Positions 21,729 to 33,650 of a stretch of DNA of 64,000 bases are shown here, one piece after another; positions within the stretch are counted from its first letter, which is position 1, and each line of letters opens with the position of its first letter. The notes below the pieces were generated by a model. That model saw only the letters and a program-made list of their open reading frames with translations, was not told the DNA's origin and ran no database searches. The position numbers were made by a program, and so were the translations under genes. Source of the stretch: Siderastrea siderea (taxonomy: Eukaryota; Cnidaria; Anthozoa; Scleractinia; Rhizangiidae); assembly GCA_964030785.1 (NCBI GenBank), contig OZ034969.1, forward strand, positions 33,188,101-33,252,100, in the 5' to 3' direction.

Positions 21729-24012
21729 AATATGCATTTATAGCGCGCAAATTCAACATAGGTTTTCAAATGCGCGTTACAAATATAAATTAAAAAATTA
21801 GATAAAAAATAGATTAAAAAATAAAATAAAATATAGATTAAAAATTAAAAATATATATATCTGTACACTAATAAAAAGCTTGTTTAAAAAGATATGTCTT
21901 CAGAGCTCGCTTAAAATGATCGATGAAAGTGATTCTCCTTAGTTCTGACGGTAGCTGGTTCCATAATTTAGGCGCAGCCGCCGCAAAAGCCCTGTCACCG
22001 AGAGGTCTTTACAACAGGTGGTGACAAAAGCAGTTCATCGTTTGACCTCAGGCTATAGTTCGATTTTGACTTGATAGATATAAGATCAGAAATGTATTTA
22101 GGGGCAAATCCATGGATCGCTTTAAAAGTAGTTAAAATAACCTTAAAATCAATACGAGACATAATAGGTAACCAGTGTACGTAGTTCAAATAGGAATGGC
22201 GATGTGTGGCAGAACTTAGGTGCTCGAAAAACCAGTCTAGCTGCAGCATTCTGCACTCCCTGAAGCTTACACAAATAAGGGTTAGCATAAAGGAATCCAT
22301 TACTGAACAGTAATCTACGCGGCTGGTCACAAGCGCGTCGCGTGAACAAGGGCTTCTGTCGATTGCGGATTTAGATATTTCCTGATTCTAGCAATATTGT
22401 AAAGATGGTAAAATGCTGCTTTGCAAATCTTGTTCACATGTGTAGCCATTGTGAAATTACAGTCAAACCACGAACCAAGGTTCCGAACGAGGCTGGAGTT
22501 TGAAACCTCTGAAATGCCAACCGACACAGTGTCAATACAGACTTTCGCCAATTGCTGCTTTGTACCGATTAGCACGAACTCGGTCTTATCATCATTTAAC
22601 ATGAGCTTATCTTTGATCATCTATCGTCTCAAGTCTTCAACACAGGCCTCCATGGAACGTACCGCAGCAAGCTTAGTAGCATTGTTATCGGGTTTGAACG
22701 CCAGGTAGAGTTGAGTATCATCAGCATAGCAATGTACCTGTGGTAAGTGATGACTAACAAACAGTTGACTGGTATAGATAGAAAAGAAGAGTGGACCAAA
22801 GCAAGAGCCTTGAGGAACACCAAAGCTCAAGTCGAACCTATTTGAACATGTATCATCAATGACCACGTATTGGAATCGATTAGATAGATACGATCTGAGC
22901 CACGCTTATGCTGTCCCTGCGAATCCAAACCTGGACTGGAGACGCCGAAGCAGCAGAGTATGGTCAATCGTGTCAAACGCAGCGCTCAGGTCTAACAGCA
23001 CTAACAGAGTCACTTCCTGATTATTCATGTTCATAAGAATGTCATTACGAATCTTAATGAGAGCGGTCTCAGTGCTATGCCCTTTGCGATACGCAGACTG
23101 GGACACTGGCATGAGGTCATGAGTTGTCATATGATGTACCATTTGGTGGGAGACAACTTTCTCTGTTAACTTTGATAGAAAACTCAGATTACTCACGGGA
23201 CGAAAGTTCTTAAATTCCAAATCAGCGTTGGGTTTCTTCAGGATAGGTTTAACCAATGCCTCCTTCCATTTGTCCGGAAAAAACCATCCTTGAGAGATAA
23301 ATTAATCATCGTAGTTACAACCGGAAGAAGTACATCCACACAGTCTTTCACGATGGTTGTAGGTACAGGATCACTAGCACATGACTTATTTGGAGAGTTG
23401 ACTATAAGTTTCCTTACATAGTGAGGTGTCACAGGCTCGAAAGTTGTGAAAAGGGATGCCGCGACACTAGGCTCGACGTCATCCCGAAGGCTAGCAGCTG
23501 AATCATAGCTATCCAGTTTTGTACGGATATCAGTTATCTTCTTAATAAAGAACTTGCCGAAGTCGTTAGCGAGAGTAAAAGAGTCAGAATGAGGAGGGTA
23601 GACAGCGTTTCCAGAACGCCCCAACAACATATTTGCAGCTTTAAAAAGCCTTCTTTGATCGGTGTTATTGTCGCTAATCAAGTCTGCATAATAGACACGC
23701 CTGGCATTCTCCATTAGCTTGGTGGTACGATTCCGCATCAATGTAAATACACGCCGATCCGACTCCAAACCACTCATCCTCCACTTGCGCTCGTGCTTTC
23801 GACGCTGTTGCTTTGCATTCTTAATGTCATCATTAAACCATGGTACTTGTGCACGCACAGTTACCGTTTTCGTAATAAGAGGAGCATGTTTATCAAGAAT
23901 GCTAGTCAAAGTTGAGTTGTAGCATGCAACAAGGTCATCAAGATTTTGTGGAGTATTCCGACAGAGATCAGAAAGCTCGAGGTCATCTTTGAATGCTTCA
24001 AGGCGGATGGCT
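21652..24012 (-). mobile_element. 5'-truncated, degenerate L2-like LINE
   Basis: Reads on the minus strand. The 3' end is a TAA-type tail (21652-21731 on the plus strand) preceded by GTAACGCGCATTTGAAAACC. The reverse transcriptase is broken into several frames. The 23256-24010 region gives the pre-RT domain with VPWFNDDIKNAK. 22906-23256 gives FRPVSNLSFLSKLTEKVV and DLSAAFDTIDH. 22621-22866 gives GVPQGSCFGPL and CYADDTQLYL, and 21995-22620 the C-terminal part. The endonuclease is missing. It is inserted in a tandem repeat (units at 21513 and 24016). Confidence 0.82.
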
Positions 24013-24015
24013 TTT

Positions 24016-24218
24016 ATGAAACTGTAATGGGTGTGTTGCGATTTTCGTTCCCGCGTTACGTTTACAGATCGAAGCATATTTGTATTTATCATTTCTTTGT
24101 CACCTTTGGCATGTTTGTTTGTGTTCCCTGCTTCAGCTCGTGTGCTTTTCAGACGACTAGGTCCCCTCTACCACTTGAATGAATTTTACGACTCGTACAA
24201 GTGACCTGAGGCGCTTGT
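24016..24218. repeat. Fourth tandem unit and spacer
   Basis: 24016-24155 matches the tandem units left of the LINE. 24160-24218 carries ACGACTCGTACAAG-type sequence that recurs at about 24920-24990 and 25690-25760. Confidence 0.5.
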
Positions 24219-24870
24219 TTAAGGTGATTCCATTCAATTGCATTGCGCATCCTTTCTGCGCATCATTTATTGCGTGATTAGCGCGCGCACGAGCGCGCGG
24301 GCGTTCGGAACTTGATAGGTTTTCTATCGAAGCTGAGCTGTTCAGAGAAATAAATGGTCGTTATCTCCCAAACGAACTCGGTGACCCCACGTTTTTATTC
24401 CATTTATTTAAGGAAAATACGACTCTACATAACATATTCAAATTTGAAGAACTTTTCATTATTCAATTTTGAAATATTCCGGTTGATTCACTGTTACGGT
24501 CAGATTTTAGGCGTTTCACTGGAACCGTGGAGATGCTCGATTTGCCTACTATTTCAAGTTAGTTTCATTGTTATGGCAATTTTAAGACCTTTTACTGTAA
24601 CATTGTACTTCTATCATAAGAATAATGCTTATACTTCATTGCCAGTTATAACTTTGTTGAAATAATGGGTGTCTCTAGTACAAGGATAGGTTTTTAATAT
24701 TGCTGTCTAAAGATAGCAAACTACCTATATACTACAGCCCCGTAGCGTGAAATCAGGCACGGTGACCCCTCTTTTTATTTTGTTTTTTTAATGTACTAGG
24801 TGTAATTAGTAACTCTGCAAAGTTTCAACAAATTCTCATTACAACTTCTTTTTCGATGGAATCACCTTAA
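24219..24870. mobile_element. TTAA-flanked inverted-repeat element
   Basis: TTAA at 24219-24222 and 24867-24870 flanks the termini GGTGATTCCAT and ATGGAATCACC. TTAA target duplication is the mark of piggyBac-type transposition. The interior contains GCGCATC and CACGGTGACCCC, and versions of both recur in the larger element at 60958. The 103-codon open frame inside matches nothing recognised. Confidence 0.75.
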
Positions 24871-25004
24871 CGAGATGCCATTTCACCAATTGAACAAGTT
24901 GAACGACTTGTACGAGTTAACAAGCCCCTTGTTCAATGAGATGCAATTTCACCACTTGAACAAAGTCGTACGACTCGCACGAGTTGACTAGGTCCATGCC
25001 GTAA
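24871..25004. repeat. Short imperfect direct repeats
   Basis: Two imperfect units of about 70 bases with GAGATGC(C/A)ATTTCACCA and an ACGACT...CACGAGTT portion. No gene. Confidence 0.45.
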
Positions 25005-25600
25005 CCCTATTCTGCCTCGGGGGGGGGGGGGGGGGGGCATTGTGCCCGCGCTGACTTTAACGGATTATAACTTTTAAACGGCTAGACGAATAATCACCAA
25101 ATCTCGTGACTTTTTCTAATATTTATCACAGAAAATTTCCTGTGTCAATGACGTGTCTATGATGATTTGACGTTTCCATAGCAACCGTCTACTCAGCAGT
25201 ATATTTTGACTATTTTCTGTCTTCTTTCAGTCTTTTTTCGGGTTTCCCCTCTTCGTTTGTAAGAAGAAGATAATTTTTTACTTTTAAGTGCTTGTTTTGA
25301 CTAAGTATGTTTCTTACAACAAAATCATATATTTTTTGGCGACGTCAGTGTCAGCTGTATGACTGCAGGTTTGGGATTCAAGATGGCAGCCTCAAATTCA
25401 AAATGGCGACGTTATTGTGACGTCATGACACGTCATAATTGACACGTCATAAGCCCAATCTGTTAAGGTAATGACGTGCTACAAACGTGCCAAGTTTCAT
25501 AGCAAGAACTTTAATACTTTTTGAGATCTTTTTGAGATCTAAGTGCCCCCCCCCCCCCACCAGGCTCAGAAACTCAAAAAATGCCCAGGCAGAATAGGGC
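25005..25600. mobile_element. CCCTATTC inverted-repeat element, copy 1
   Basis: Ends CCCTATTCTGCCT and AGGCAGAATAGGG, flanked by GTAA and CTAA. A related element at 45544-46131 has ends CCCTATTC and GAATAGGA, flanked by TTAA on both sides. The two share TTTCCATAGCAACC-type sequence and a block of GACGTCAT repeats. G and C homopolymers near the two ends (25020-25038, 25547-25558) are reverse complements. It is non-coding. Confidence 0.7.
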
Positions 25601-25603
25601 TAA

Positions 25604-26048
25604 TGAGATGCAGATTCATCTCATGAATGAGAAATAACCCTTCATTTTGTTTCACTAGAAAATACCACATTCGCGACTTGTACGGCAATCGAACTAATTC
25701 TAAGCTTTGTTTTACGAGTCATACGAGTCTCACGACTTGCACGAGTTGAATCTCCACTTGAAATCACGAATGAAACAATTAGTGCACGAGCATTGGACAT
25801 GAATGGAGGTGTCTTTTTGTGTGTGGAATTAATAGCGTGCTTTAATTGGTTTACTACCTGTGGGCTATGTTATTAGATACACATTGTTCCATTGTTTCCA
25901 TTTACTTACTGAGTTCCATATCAGTAATTAATGAAATTGAATTAATTATTCACGCTACGCTGATAACTGGTGGAATCAAGTGCACGGGACAAGCGAAATA
26001 GCGGCATAATATAAGTAAAGTGCGGAAGCAGTTAATAACACGATTACC
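25604..26048 (+). other. Upstream region of the type III gene
   Basis: No element boundaries seen. No in-frame ATG exists between the last upstream stop (26016-26018) and the start of homology at 26049. No box like the type I flank was recognised. Confidence 0.4.
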
Positions 26049-26957
26049 GTGGAAAAAGTTGAGAACCTGGAGACCTTAACAACAACACAAGCATCATCGC
26101 AACAAACCAGCATCCCTGGTGCTGAACCGGGGCCAGACTGGCAAGAGGTGAAGAAACTTTGGGGTATAGCTTGGGATATTCACTGGATTGGCCTCGGCGC
26201 AGCGTTCAGTGTCTTGGCTATAGCTTCTGTTGCGGCACTAGTGCGATCAGGCAAGAGGAGAGGATTCGGTCGCAAGCCTTTTGTCATCGCCATTAACTCT
26301 CTGCTCCTAGTTTTGGGCGTTACTCGTGCGTTGTACCTATTTGCGGATCCGTACGAGTCGAGACAAAATGGACTAAAGATACCAACATGGTTAGCTCGGT
26401 TGCTTTACAACATTGCTTTCCCCTGTTTGATCTCAGCATTTTGTTTGATCTTCTTGATTTTTCTTAGAGTCGCCAAAATTCAACTTGCTCCGAAGAGGCC
26501 ACAAAAAGCTGGTTTCCTCATTGGTATTATTTTCCTTCACTTCACCATTGTCCTAGTTGCGGAAATCATCGGGGTAATCAAACCGGACACCGCAATTCCA
26601 GCGATCATCGTTTGCCAGGTCTTTTTTATCATCTGGGGCTTACTTCTGTCGGTAAGCTTCATTTACGCTGGGCTCAAGGTGGTTCATCAATCAAGGAGCA
26701 TTAAAACGCATCTACGAACACAGCAGAAAACCAACACGTCCAAAGTTGCAAAGATCACTCTTGTCACAAGTTGTTTAGGACTCGCATGCAGTATTTTACA
26801 GCTGTATTCACTGATCAGTGTATATGGGTTTTATCGTGATAATGAGCAGCCTCCTTCTGCCTGGAAGTGGTGGGCTTTTCATACATCTTTTCGCTTGGTT
26901 GAAATGGCGATGGCTTGTACAATTGCCTATTGTGTTATGCAACCCGCCGATAGATAG
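26049..26957 (+). CDS. PRRT3/PRRT4-like seven-helix membrane protein, type III, GTG start
   Basis: A 302-residue single-exon family member, the most diverged in the array. AEPGPDW lies at 25-31. Membrane segments are near 47-67, 78-99, 117-140, 155-177, 183-211, 231-262 and 272-297. The motifs GRKPF (74-78), DPYES (100-104), FPCLIS (124-129) and CQVFF (189-193) are kept. SPWPWW is replaced by SAWKWW (270-275). The short loop (212-230) is basic. It has almost no C-terminal tail. The frame is open for its full length, but there is no ATG: the expected start is GTG in the context TTACCGTGG, which is an ideal start context except for the first base. The next in-frame ATG falls in segment 7. Either GTG initiates, an upstream exon supplies the start, or the start was lost recently. 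AATAAA lies at 27643-27648. Confidence 0.78.
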   Translation: MEKVENLETLTTTQASSQQTSIPGAEPGPDWQEVKKLWGIAWDIHWIGLGAAFSVLAIASVAALVRSGKRRGFGRKPFVIAINSLLLVLGVTRALYLFADPYESRQNGLKIPTWLARLLYNIAFPCLISAFCLIFLIFLRVAKIQLAPKRPQKAGFLIGIIFLHFTIVLVAEIIGVIKPDTAIPAIIVCQVFFIIWGLLLSVSFIYAGLKVVHQSRSIKTHLRTQQKTNTSKVAKITLVTSCLGLACSILQLYSLISVYGFYRDNEQPPSAWKWWAFHTSFRLVEMAMACTIAYCVMQPADR

Positions 26958-27670
26958 AGCGGTGGCAGTTCTAGACGACAATCTACTATTGAATTGAAAA
27001 TTCTTAGTGAGAAGACAAGTGAGGGAATTACATTGAACTATTTAAATATGGGTCTCAAGTGGCTAAGCCAAAGCACAATCGAAAAAGCATAATCTAAGCT
27101 TAATTCTCATTTTGCGAAATGTTGAAAAGGAAGTGGTATATCACGAGGAAGTACTGATCATGTCTTTCATATGAGTGGTCACACTTGAGGATTCCGTCTA
27201 GAGACTCCAAATTTGGAACCACCTGGTACAACATAACAAACAGCACCACGTTAAACTACTGCTAAATAGCTTTCATTTGGATGTCAGCTGTGACACTTAA
27301 AGGTTTAATTCGAGGACTCACAAGTTAGAACCACCTCATTCAACAGTAGCACGGGAAGTAAATGACTCCGTAGCTAACTTGTATCTGAACGATCACACTT
27401 CGGAAAACTTTAGCCGCAGACTTGAACGCGAGAACTCCATGTCTTAAAGTTCAGTCTGTAAGACAACTGAATAAGGAAGTAAAAATGTGTGGAATATCTG
27501 AGATCAATCAAGTTATTTGACATTAATTGCATTATGTAATCAGCCACTTGAAACAGTCACGTGAAACAGTCACGTGAAACAGCCCAGGTGTTAAAACATG
27601 AATGGAATTAAAAACTGCTCTACATATTGCATAAGAGCTGTAAATAAAAAGAGTAGCTACAGTTTCTGCA
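26958..27670. other. 3' flank of type III gene
   Basis: No further gene. Contains a short tandem AACAGTCACGTGA at about 27555-27580 and AATAAA at 27643. The latter lies just before the next element. Confidence 0.45.
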
Positions 27671-28736
27671 TTAAAGAGCCAGTGTCACCCAAAGTGCTTT
27701 GCGTGCTTGTGTTTTTGTTTTGAAACAGCTTTTAGTGTTTGGCTGGCATGTTTGCCGGACTTTTCGCAAATTATACCGTGTCGCCTTGCCCTTTCAGCGA
27801 GAATTAATAGCCTCTGAAAATGAAAATACCTTCATCGCTAGGTGTTACTGGAGAAACAACTTTAGATCTGACTTTGTAGTCAACGCGTATTGAGCTATTA
27901 TAGCAACCGATCGATTGATCGATCGATCGATCGATCTCGATGGACGTAAAACCAGAGCAGCCGCTTCTACTGGATATAAAGACAAGACAAAAACAAGTAG
28001 TAAGAATATTGACGTCTTCATCGCTAGATGTCACTGGAGCAAACTACTCTAAGATCTGACTTCGCATTCAATGTGTATGTATCTATTACAGTCCGATCGA
28101 TTGATCGCGCGATCAGTCGCATCAGCCGATGTCGATGGACGCAAAACCAGAATAGCCACTTACACTTTTTTGTTAAAATAAAACATAAGCAGACAGTGAA
28201 CACAAGGAATAATTAAGCAAAACAGCACAAGCTCATGACCATAAGCATTATTTTGGAGCAGGCCCGTAGCTACTGTTATTTTGTGGTAAATTAACGTTTC
28301 AAGGGCTCTGTTTTCATCCAGCAACGCGAATGTTGCACTATTTCGGCAAACGCAGTGTCAGTACTATTGCTGAAACCCAAAGATGATTTTCTTTCTCTCC
28401 GCTACTGATACACGGACTCCTTCAGCCGTACAACGTTGGTAGAGCCCGGAAGACTCAGTCTTCGCCTCAGCTTTCCTGAACCCTACGAAGCATTCAATTT
28501 AAAGATCTCCTTCTCCACCGCGAAAACACTTCAGAATTTGGAAATATACTACTAAATCGATACGACGACATTTAAATGTCAAGTTAAAACTCACGCTAGT
28601 GCTTTCGGACCGCTAACGGTAGCGATGGAAGAAGATACAAACCACACTTCACAACAATCAAGAAAATGGCGGATTTTTCATATATGAAAAATGTACCTCG
28701 CCGCGCAAAGCACTTTGGGTGACACTGGCTCTTTAA
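27671..28736. mobile_element. TTAA-flanked inverted-repeat element of about 1.07 kb
   Basis: TTAA at 27671-27674 and 28733-28736 encloses perfect 28-base-class termini (AGAGCCAGTGTCACCCAAAG and its complement). Inside is a diverged direct duplication of about 190 bases (about 27835-27975 and 28022-28165), each unit holding a GATCGATTGATCG tract and TCGATGGACG. The open frames here are not conserved between the two halves. Non-autonomous; piggyBac-type target site. Confidence 0.82.
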
Positions 28737-29436
28737 CTATTTTTAATCCTCCTCAGTCTTGAATTATCATTGTCTGTTACTATCTATTATATGGCGTTTG
28801 CCACGTAGGTCAACTGTTATAGTAGGGATTGTGGCTATCGATTAAATCTAAAGTTTGAAAAAACTCACACTGGATTTTCAATGTTTATGGAAAAACAAAA
28901 ATTTACACGTTTCGCCTGATTTCACATTTGACAGCTTGCAAAACCGCATATTTAATTACTGCTTCATCGCTTGAATTACTTCAGCGGTTATGTCACGAAT
29001 TTTCCTGACACATTTCGGTGAGTAAATAAATGGCGAAAGGCCATGGTTCCTTCAGTTTTCAAGTTTGCGTGGTATATTCTAGAGTGTTCTAGAGCCTTTG
29101 GTCTCACAAAATGGACTACTTCATTCTAAAACGACTTTTTCCGGGTTCCTCTGGGCTAACTTTTTCCAAAGACTGGTGGAATGCTGAATACGGTGTGTTC
29201 GGACTCACGTGTGTGACCCACTTGGCAGCCTTACGGTTCTCACTCGCGTTTTAATTAAAACATTGGCCCGCATTGCGTGCAGGAGGGACGAAGTTAGAAC
29301 ATGATTGCACCCACTCAGCCAATCAGCGTCCAGCATTTCGATGCTCTATTGCTATATTCCATAAACTGTCTTAAATTATGTAAAATGGCGGGGGATTTGA
29401 AGCACAGGGAAATTGTGGAGTAAAATTAGTATTCAA

Positions 29437-29606
29437 AGAGAATTTCTGCATTCATTAGTAGCTCTAATATAGTCATTAGTGTACTCTATCTTATAGAGCA
29501 TACTAATGAGGCATTGTTTTCCTTTGTTTGGAATCCTCATTAGTATGCTCTATATAGAGAATACTAATAACTAAGTAGAATTTACTAATGAATGCACCAA
29601 TTCTCT
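29437..29606. mobile_element. 170-base inverted-repeat element
   Basis: Arms beginning AGAGAATTTCTGCATTCATT at 29437 pair with the complement ending at 29606. Inner arms share GAGCATACTAATGAGG. MITE-like, with no clear target duplication. Confidence 0.6.
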
Positions 29607-30167
29607 GTGAATATTATGACTAAATCGATAAAAACAACAGATTCAATGGCGAAAAAAAAAGCCATCTCACGGTGGAATAGCATAACAAAAAGCAAATCGA
29701 AAGAAAAGCCATTACTTTGCATGAAATAAGAAGTGTTCAGACCTTAATTGAAACAGAAGCAAAGACTTGTTTCTCCGAGTTTGCCGGACTACGAGTGTTG
29801 TACTTAAACTTGCCTTTTGTCTCTTGGTTTTTCCTGTGGGTTTCCCACTTGCTAGTGCCGGTTGTTGTAGCGCGTCAGAGGCTGCTTTGAAGAATGTATT
29901 AATCTAGTAAATCTTAAGAGGCAACCACTGCCTCGAGTTCCTCAATTTCCGTGTATTGGCTCATGGCCGTTTGCGTGCCAACTGCGATAAACTGCGCGGT
30001 GAAGCACTCAAAAACATTGCAACTCGAAGACATGTGCCGTACAATAGCGAAAATATCGTAAACAAAATAGCAACATGATTTCAAGGTGTGAACTAAAAAA
30101 TTAAAATGCAAAAATACAATCTGCACGCAAAAACGAAATTCTTCGTAGGTGTGACCATGTTCTAAGA

Positions 30168-30308
30168 CGGTTAGACAATGAACGCTCGTGTCCTATGGGA
30201 TATAGCGTCCCTCGCAAGATAGAATGCCACTCGGCCTGCGGCCTCGTGCTATTCTATCTTTGCTCGGGACACTATATCCCAAAGAACACTGGCGTTCATT
30301 GTCTAACC
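30168..30308. mobile_element. 141-base inverted-repeat element
   Basis: GGTTAGACAATGAACGCTCG at 30168 is mirrored, with a few changes, up to 30308. The central part pairs too (AAGATAGAAT and its complement). MITE-like hairpin. Confidence 0.65.
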
Positions 30309-31925
30309 CTTACTTAGTGTTGGTTCGTCTCGAAAACAAAGCAAGGGAGGTATGCGTGACTGCGTTCGATAACATTTAAGCGTGCGTAACAGTTACTTAC
30401 AGCATGGCACAACGTGGATAACTGCATGTCCCATGAAATAAAAAAAAAAAGAGTCAGCTGACAAGTAGCCCTGAGGGCTGCATAACCGTGCCGTCTGCCC
30501 CCGTGCTGTTGTGGAAGTCGTGAATTAAGTCTTCTCTTGTGAATAGACATAGCCTTAAAGAATTGCAACAACCAACATTCAATTTGACCAACTGGAAAAG
30601 CGATCAAAACCTGGTGGTGGGCTACGAATTATTCACCTTCTCCTTACCAAACACAGCTCCGCAGACGGCGCCCACGACTTCATCCCTCACTCGTGATTAT
30701 TTTTCGCTGTGTTTTGCCATGAGCAAAAAAAGCCGCCACAACTCTTAAAACAGGCAAGAAAATTCCCAATAAATTAACCACGTCCTTACGATTGATCAGT
30801 ATGGGCATCTAAACGGCTGCGAACAAACCAAAAGAATTAACCTCCTGCATCTCACAATTGAAAAGAATTTGTACGGCGTTTCTTCTTCATATCCCTCTAG
30901 TAAAAGAAATGCAGAACTTTCGTCACTAGTCACTAAGTCACTAGAACGTCACTACCGCACCTACACTTTTCCATGCCTGGTAATCATGCTTTATGCCAAT
31001 CCCTTTTAATCATGTCAAAGGCTTGCTTTGTGAACAGGCGTATTTTTCACGAAACAAAGGCTTCGTCTAGAAACTGTAGGCTTTCTTTAACGTAACTCTG
31101 TATAACTGTTTAACTGTTTCACTGTATCACGGATTCATTGCTTGTTACTCCTGGGCTTCTCTGCAGGGTTATACCTCTTCACTGCCGGCGGGATACTGCC
31201 GAGCCGGTTACAAGACTTAATATAAACGGGCGGGTTTGACCCACTCCACCCCCGATTAAACACGGAGCGATTGTATAAGTTGACGCTGAGAGTCTCAGCC
31301 GTCAATCACAATTCTCAATGGGCGCCAAACGAGGGCATTTGATTGGCTCACTGGTCAGACAGGAAGCCATCAAGGAGCGCTCCAAAATTGCTTCGAACAT
31401 TCTCGCAAATATGAACATTGTAAATAATTTGTTCTAGCTCTGCGAAACAGACAGTAGGTATCTAGCAAATTTCAGATCATTGCATGAATTGAAACTAAAG
31501 TCTTTGTTTTTATGTTCGGATTTTTGTATTGCGAAGTTTCAAAAGTAGAAAATAATTGAGAAGCAAAATACCCGCCGCTAATGCTTGAAAATTGGAAACC
31601 GTTCGGAGAAACAGTTCAAGAATGCTGAAGGTGACACGCATTGAAAAAAATTGACTAAAATTTTATCTTATTTTATTCCCTAAGTTTCAAAGAAAAGAAT
31701 ACTTGTTTGTAAAGCCGTGGTAATGACAGTGTAACGAGAGCGAGTGGTTCAAAACGAAATGGGTGTAAACAAAACAGTCAAAATAAGTTTGGAAGCTTGT
31801 AGAAAATTATATTAAACTAGACTGTTTTAAATGGGACCCACTCACGAATTAACCAAAAATTTAAAGGTATTAGATGAATTGTTTGGCTTTTATCCATATT
31901 AAAACGACCGCGAATAATTTATCTA

Positions 31926-32056
31926 AATGTAAAGAAGATCATCGCAGTTGAAGACGCAACTTTTGAGTTGCGAAAAGAAAGCCTGAATATTTTCACCCTT
32001 CCTTTTCGCAACTGCAAAAGTTGCGTCTATAGCTGCGATGATCTTCTTTACATTTA
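31926..32056. mobile_element. 131-base inverted-repeat element
   Basis: AAATGTAAAGAAGATCATCG at the left end is mirrored at the right end. The inner arms pair through GACGCAACTTTTG. MITE-like hairpin with no coding potential. Confidence 0.7.
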
Positions 32057-33650
32057 ATTCTTCATCCCACAGTTCTAATATATGATATTCATATATTCAT
32101 TATTTAATATTTTAACTGTAGACAAAGATTTTCGGTTATTCCGCAAAATAATTTCGGGTCAACGTAACGGTGGTTGTATTTACTGAAATTCATTTGATAT
32201 CGCATCAGGGCAACTTTTTAGTTGTAATTGTGGGAAATTGTTATAGGTCATTACCAATTTTTATGATTCATGCTATAGTAGTTAGGTTATATATTGCTTA
32301 ATTTTTATTTCAAATATTTCTGTAATTTATGTACATATTTTCAAATAAAATCAAAGCTTTTGTTCACGACTAAAAAAAAACTTTTTAGTTGTAATTCAAG
32401 TTTTTGGATGAGCATTAGTAGAACGGCTCACCCTATGTCATCACGCGCGGCCGGTGTCTCCGGCTTTAGTTTGACACTTTGCTCCATGACGTAATGTAGA
32501 AGCAATGACGTGTTCTGGAAAAGCGTGCTCAAATGCACATTTGGCATTCACGACGAACCCGTCACGTAAGAAAATACGTGACTTGTCAAGAGTGGCCTTT
32601 GAAGCTTTTTGTATGTACTACACTATAATCCTGATAACTCGAGCCGTTAGGTAAAACACGTGGAAAACATTTAGAGATGTCGAGTTATCGGAAGTGTGAA
32701 TGAAAGTAAAAATAAGTTCAAGTGCTTTTGATTGGATTCAGCGAGAATTTCGAGATGCAAGGGTTCGAGTTGTCGAGATTTCACTTTATTAGCCAATGAC
32801 GTCACGAAATTGACGTCATTGATTTTTATGAAAGTGAGTGAAGAAAATTACTAGAGATGTAATAACATAAAAATCCCTTCGATAAGAGCAAGGACGAAGA
32901 TGCTAGCAAGGTTTGAAAGCGGTTTTCCCTTTGCCAAACAAACAAGGTTAAATATTCAACAGTGGAATGCAAGAATTTATTGAGAGCTTTTTTGTTGAGT
33001 TAATTAACAATTATTTTACGAGGGTGCACTGGATATCAGATGATTTTGATCATTTAATGTACAGCAATCCCGAGTAGTAAAATTGTTTTATTAAAAACTC
33101 ACGTTATAAAATCAAAAAAGAAAGAATAAAAAAAAAAAAAGAAAATAGACAAAAAGGGAGCAACGAGTTGATCACGTGGTGAAAGAGAAATGCGCCATAG
33201 CCTTGCAAAAAGTTGCAGCGTCTCTTTGTAAAGCTGAATAAATCAGTAAAACTGCCCCGAAGTGAGCGTCAAGCACAAGTTTTGGAAAAAAATCTTCCGG
33301 TTATTGGCTCTGAATTGAGGTAAAACTGACTTTTTCCTGAAAAGTTGTCGTAATCATTCTTCAAAGTGGATTGAAGCTGTCAGATCTCACCTTTGTAGCT
33401 ACGGGAGTTGAAATGATCTATTTTGTAGTCCGCTCGCACAACGGAGTCATCATGTGCCTGTTTGGTCGAATTCCAACTTGAACGATAATTTCTATTCAGC
33501 CCAGGAAGATTACTGAAGTGAGGAACTGATTAGAATTCTCCATGTTACTCCGTTTTACCGCAAACCACTAAACGCGTTTGTTGTCAGTTTAGAGGCCGTG
33601 GGCCTAATGGTTATGGGAAACAACACTCAGATAACTCAGATAAGTTAGCA

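Larger units (their letters stand above)
28737..33650. other. Long gene-free region with small hairpin elements
   Basis: About 4.9 kb without a supported gene. It contains three inverted repeats listed separately (29437-29606, 30168-30308, 31926-32056), an AATAACTCGA-type stretch near 32630-32790 that may be an old DNA-transposon end, and homopolymer A tracts. No paralogous block of the array was recognised. The open frames of 60-97 codons show no family resemblance. Confidence 0.5.

Noticed and set aside
32630..32800. DNA transposon end with ATAACTCGA-type sequence
   Set aside because: Related words occur twice, but I could not find both ends or a target duplication.
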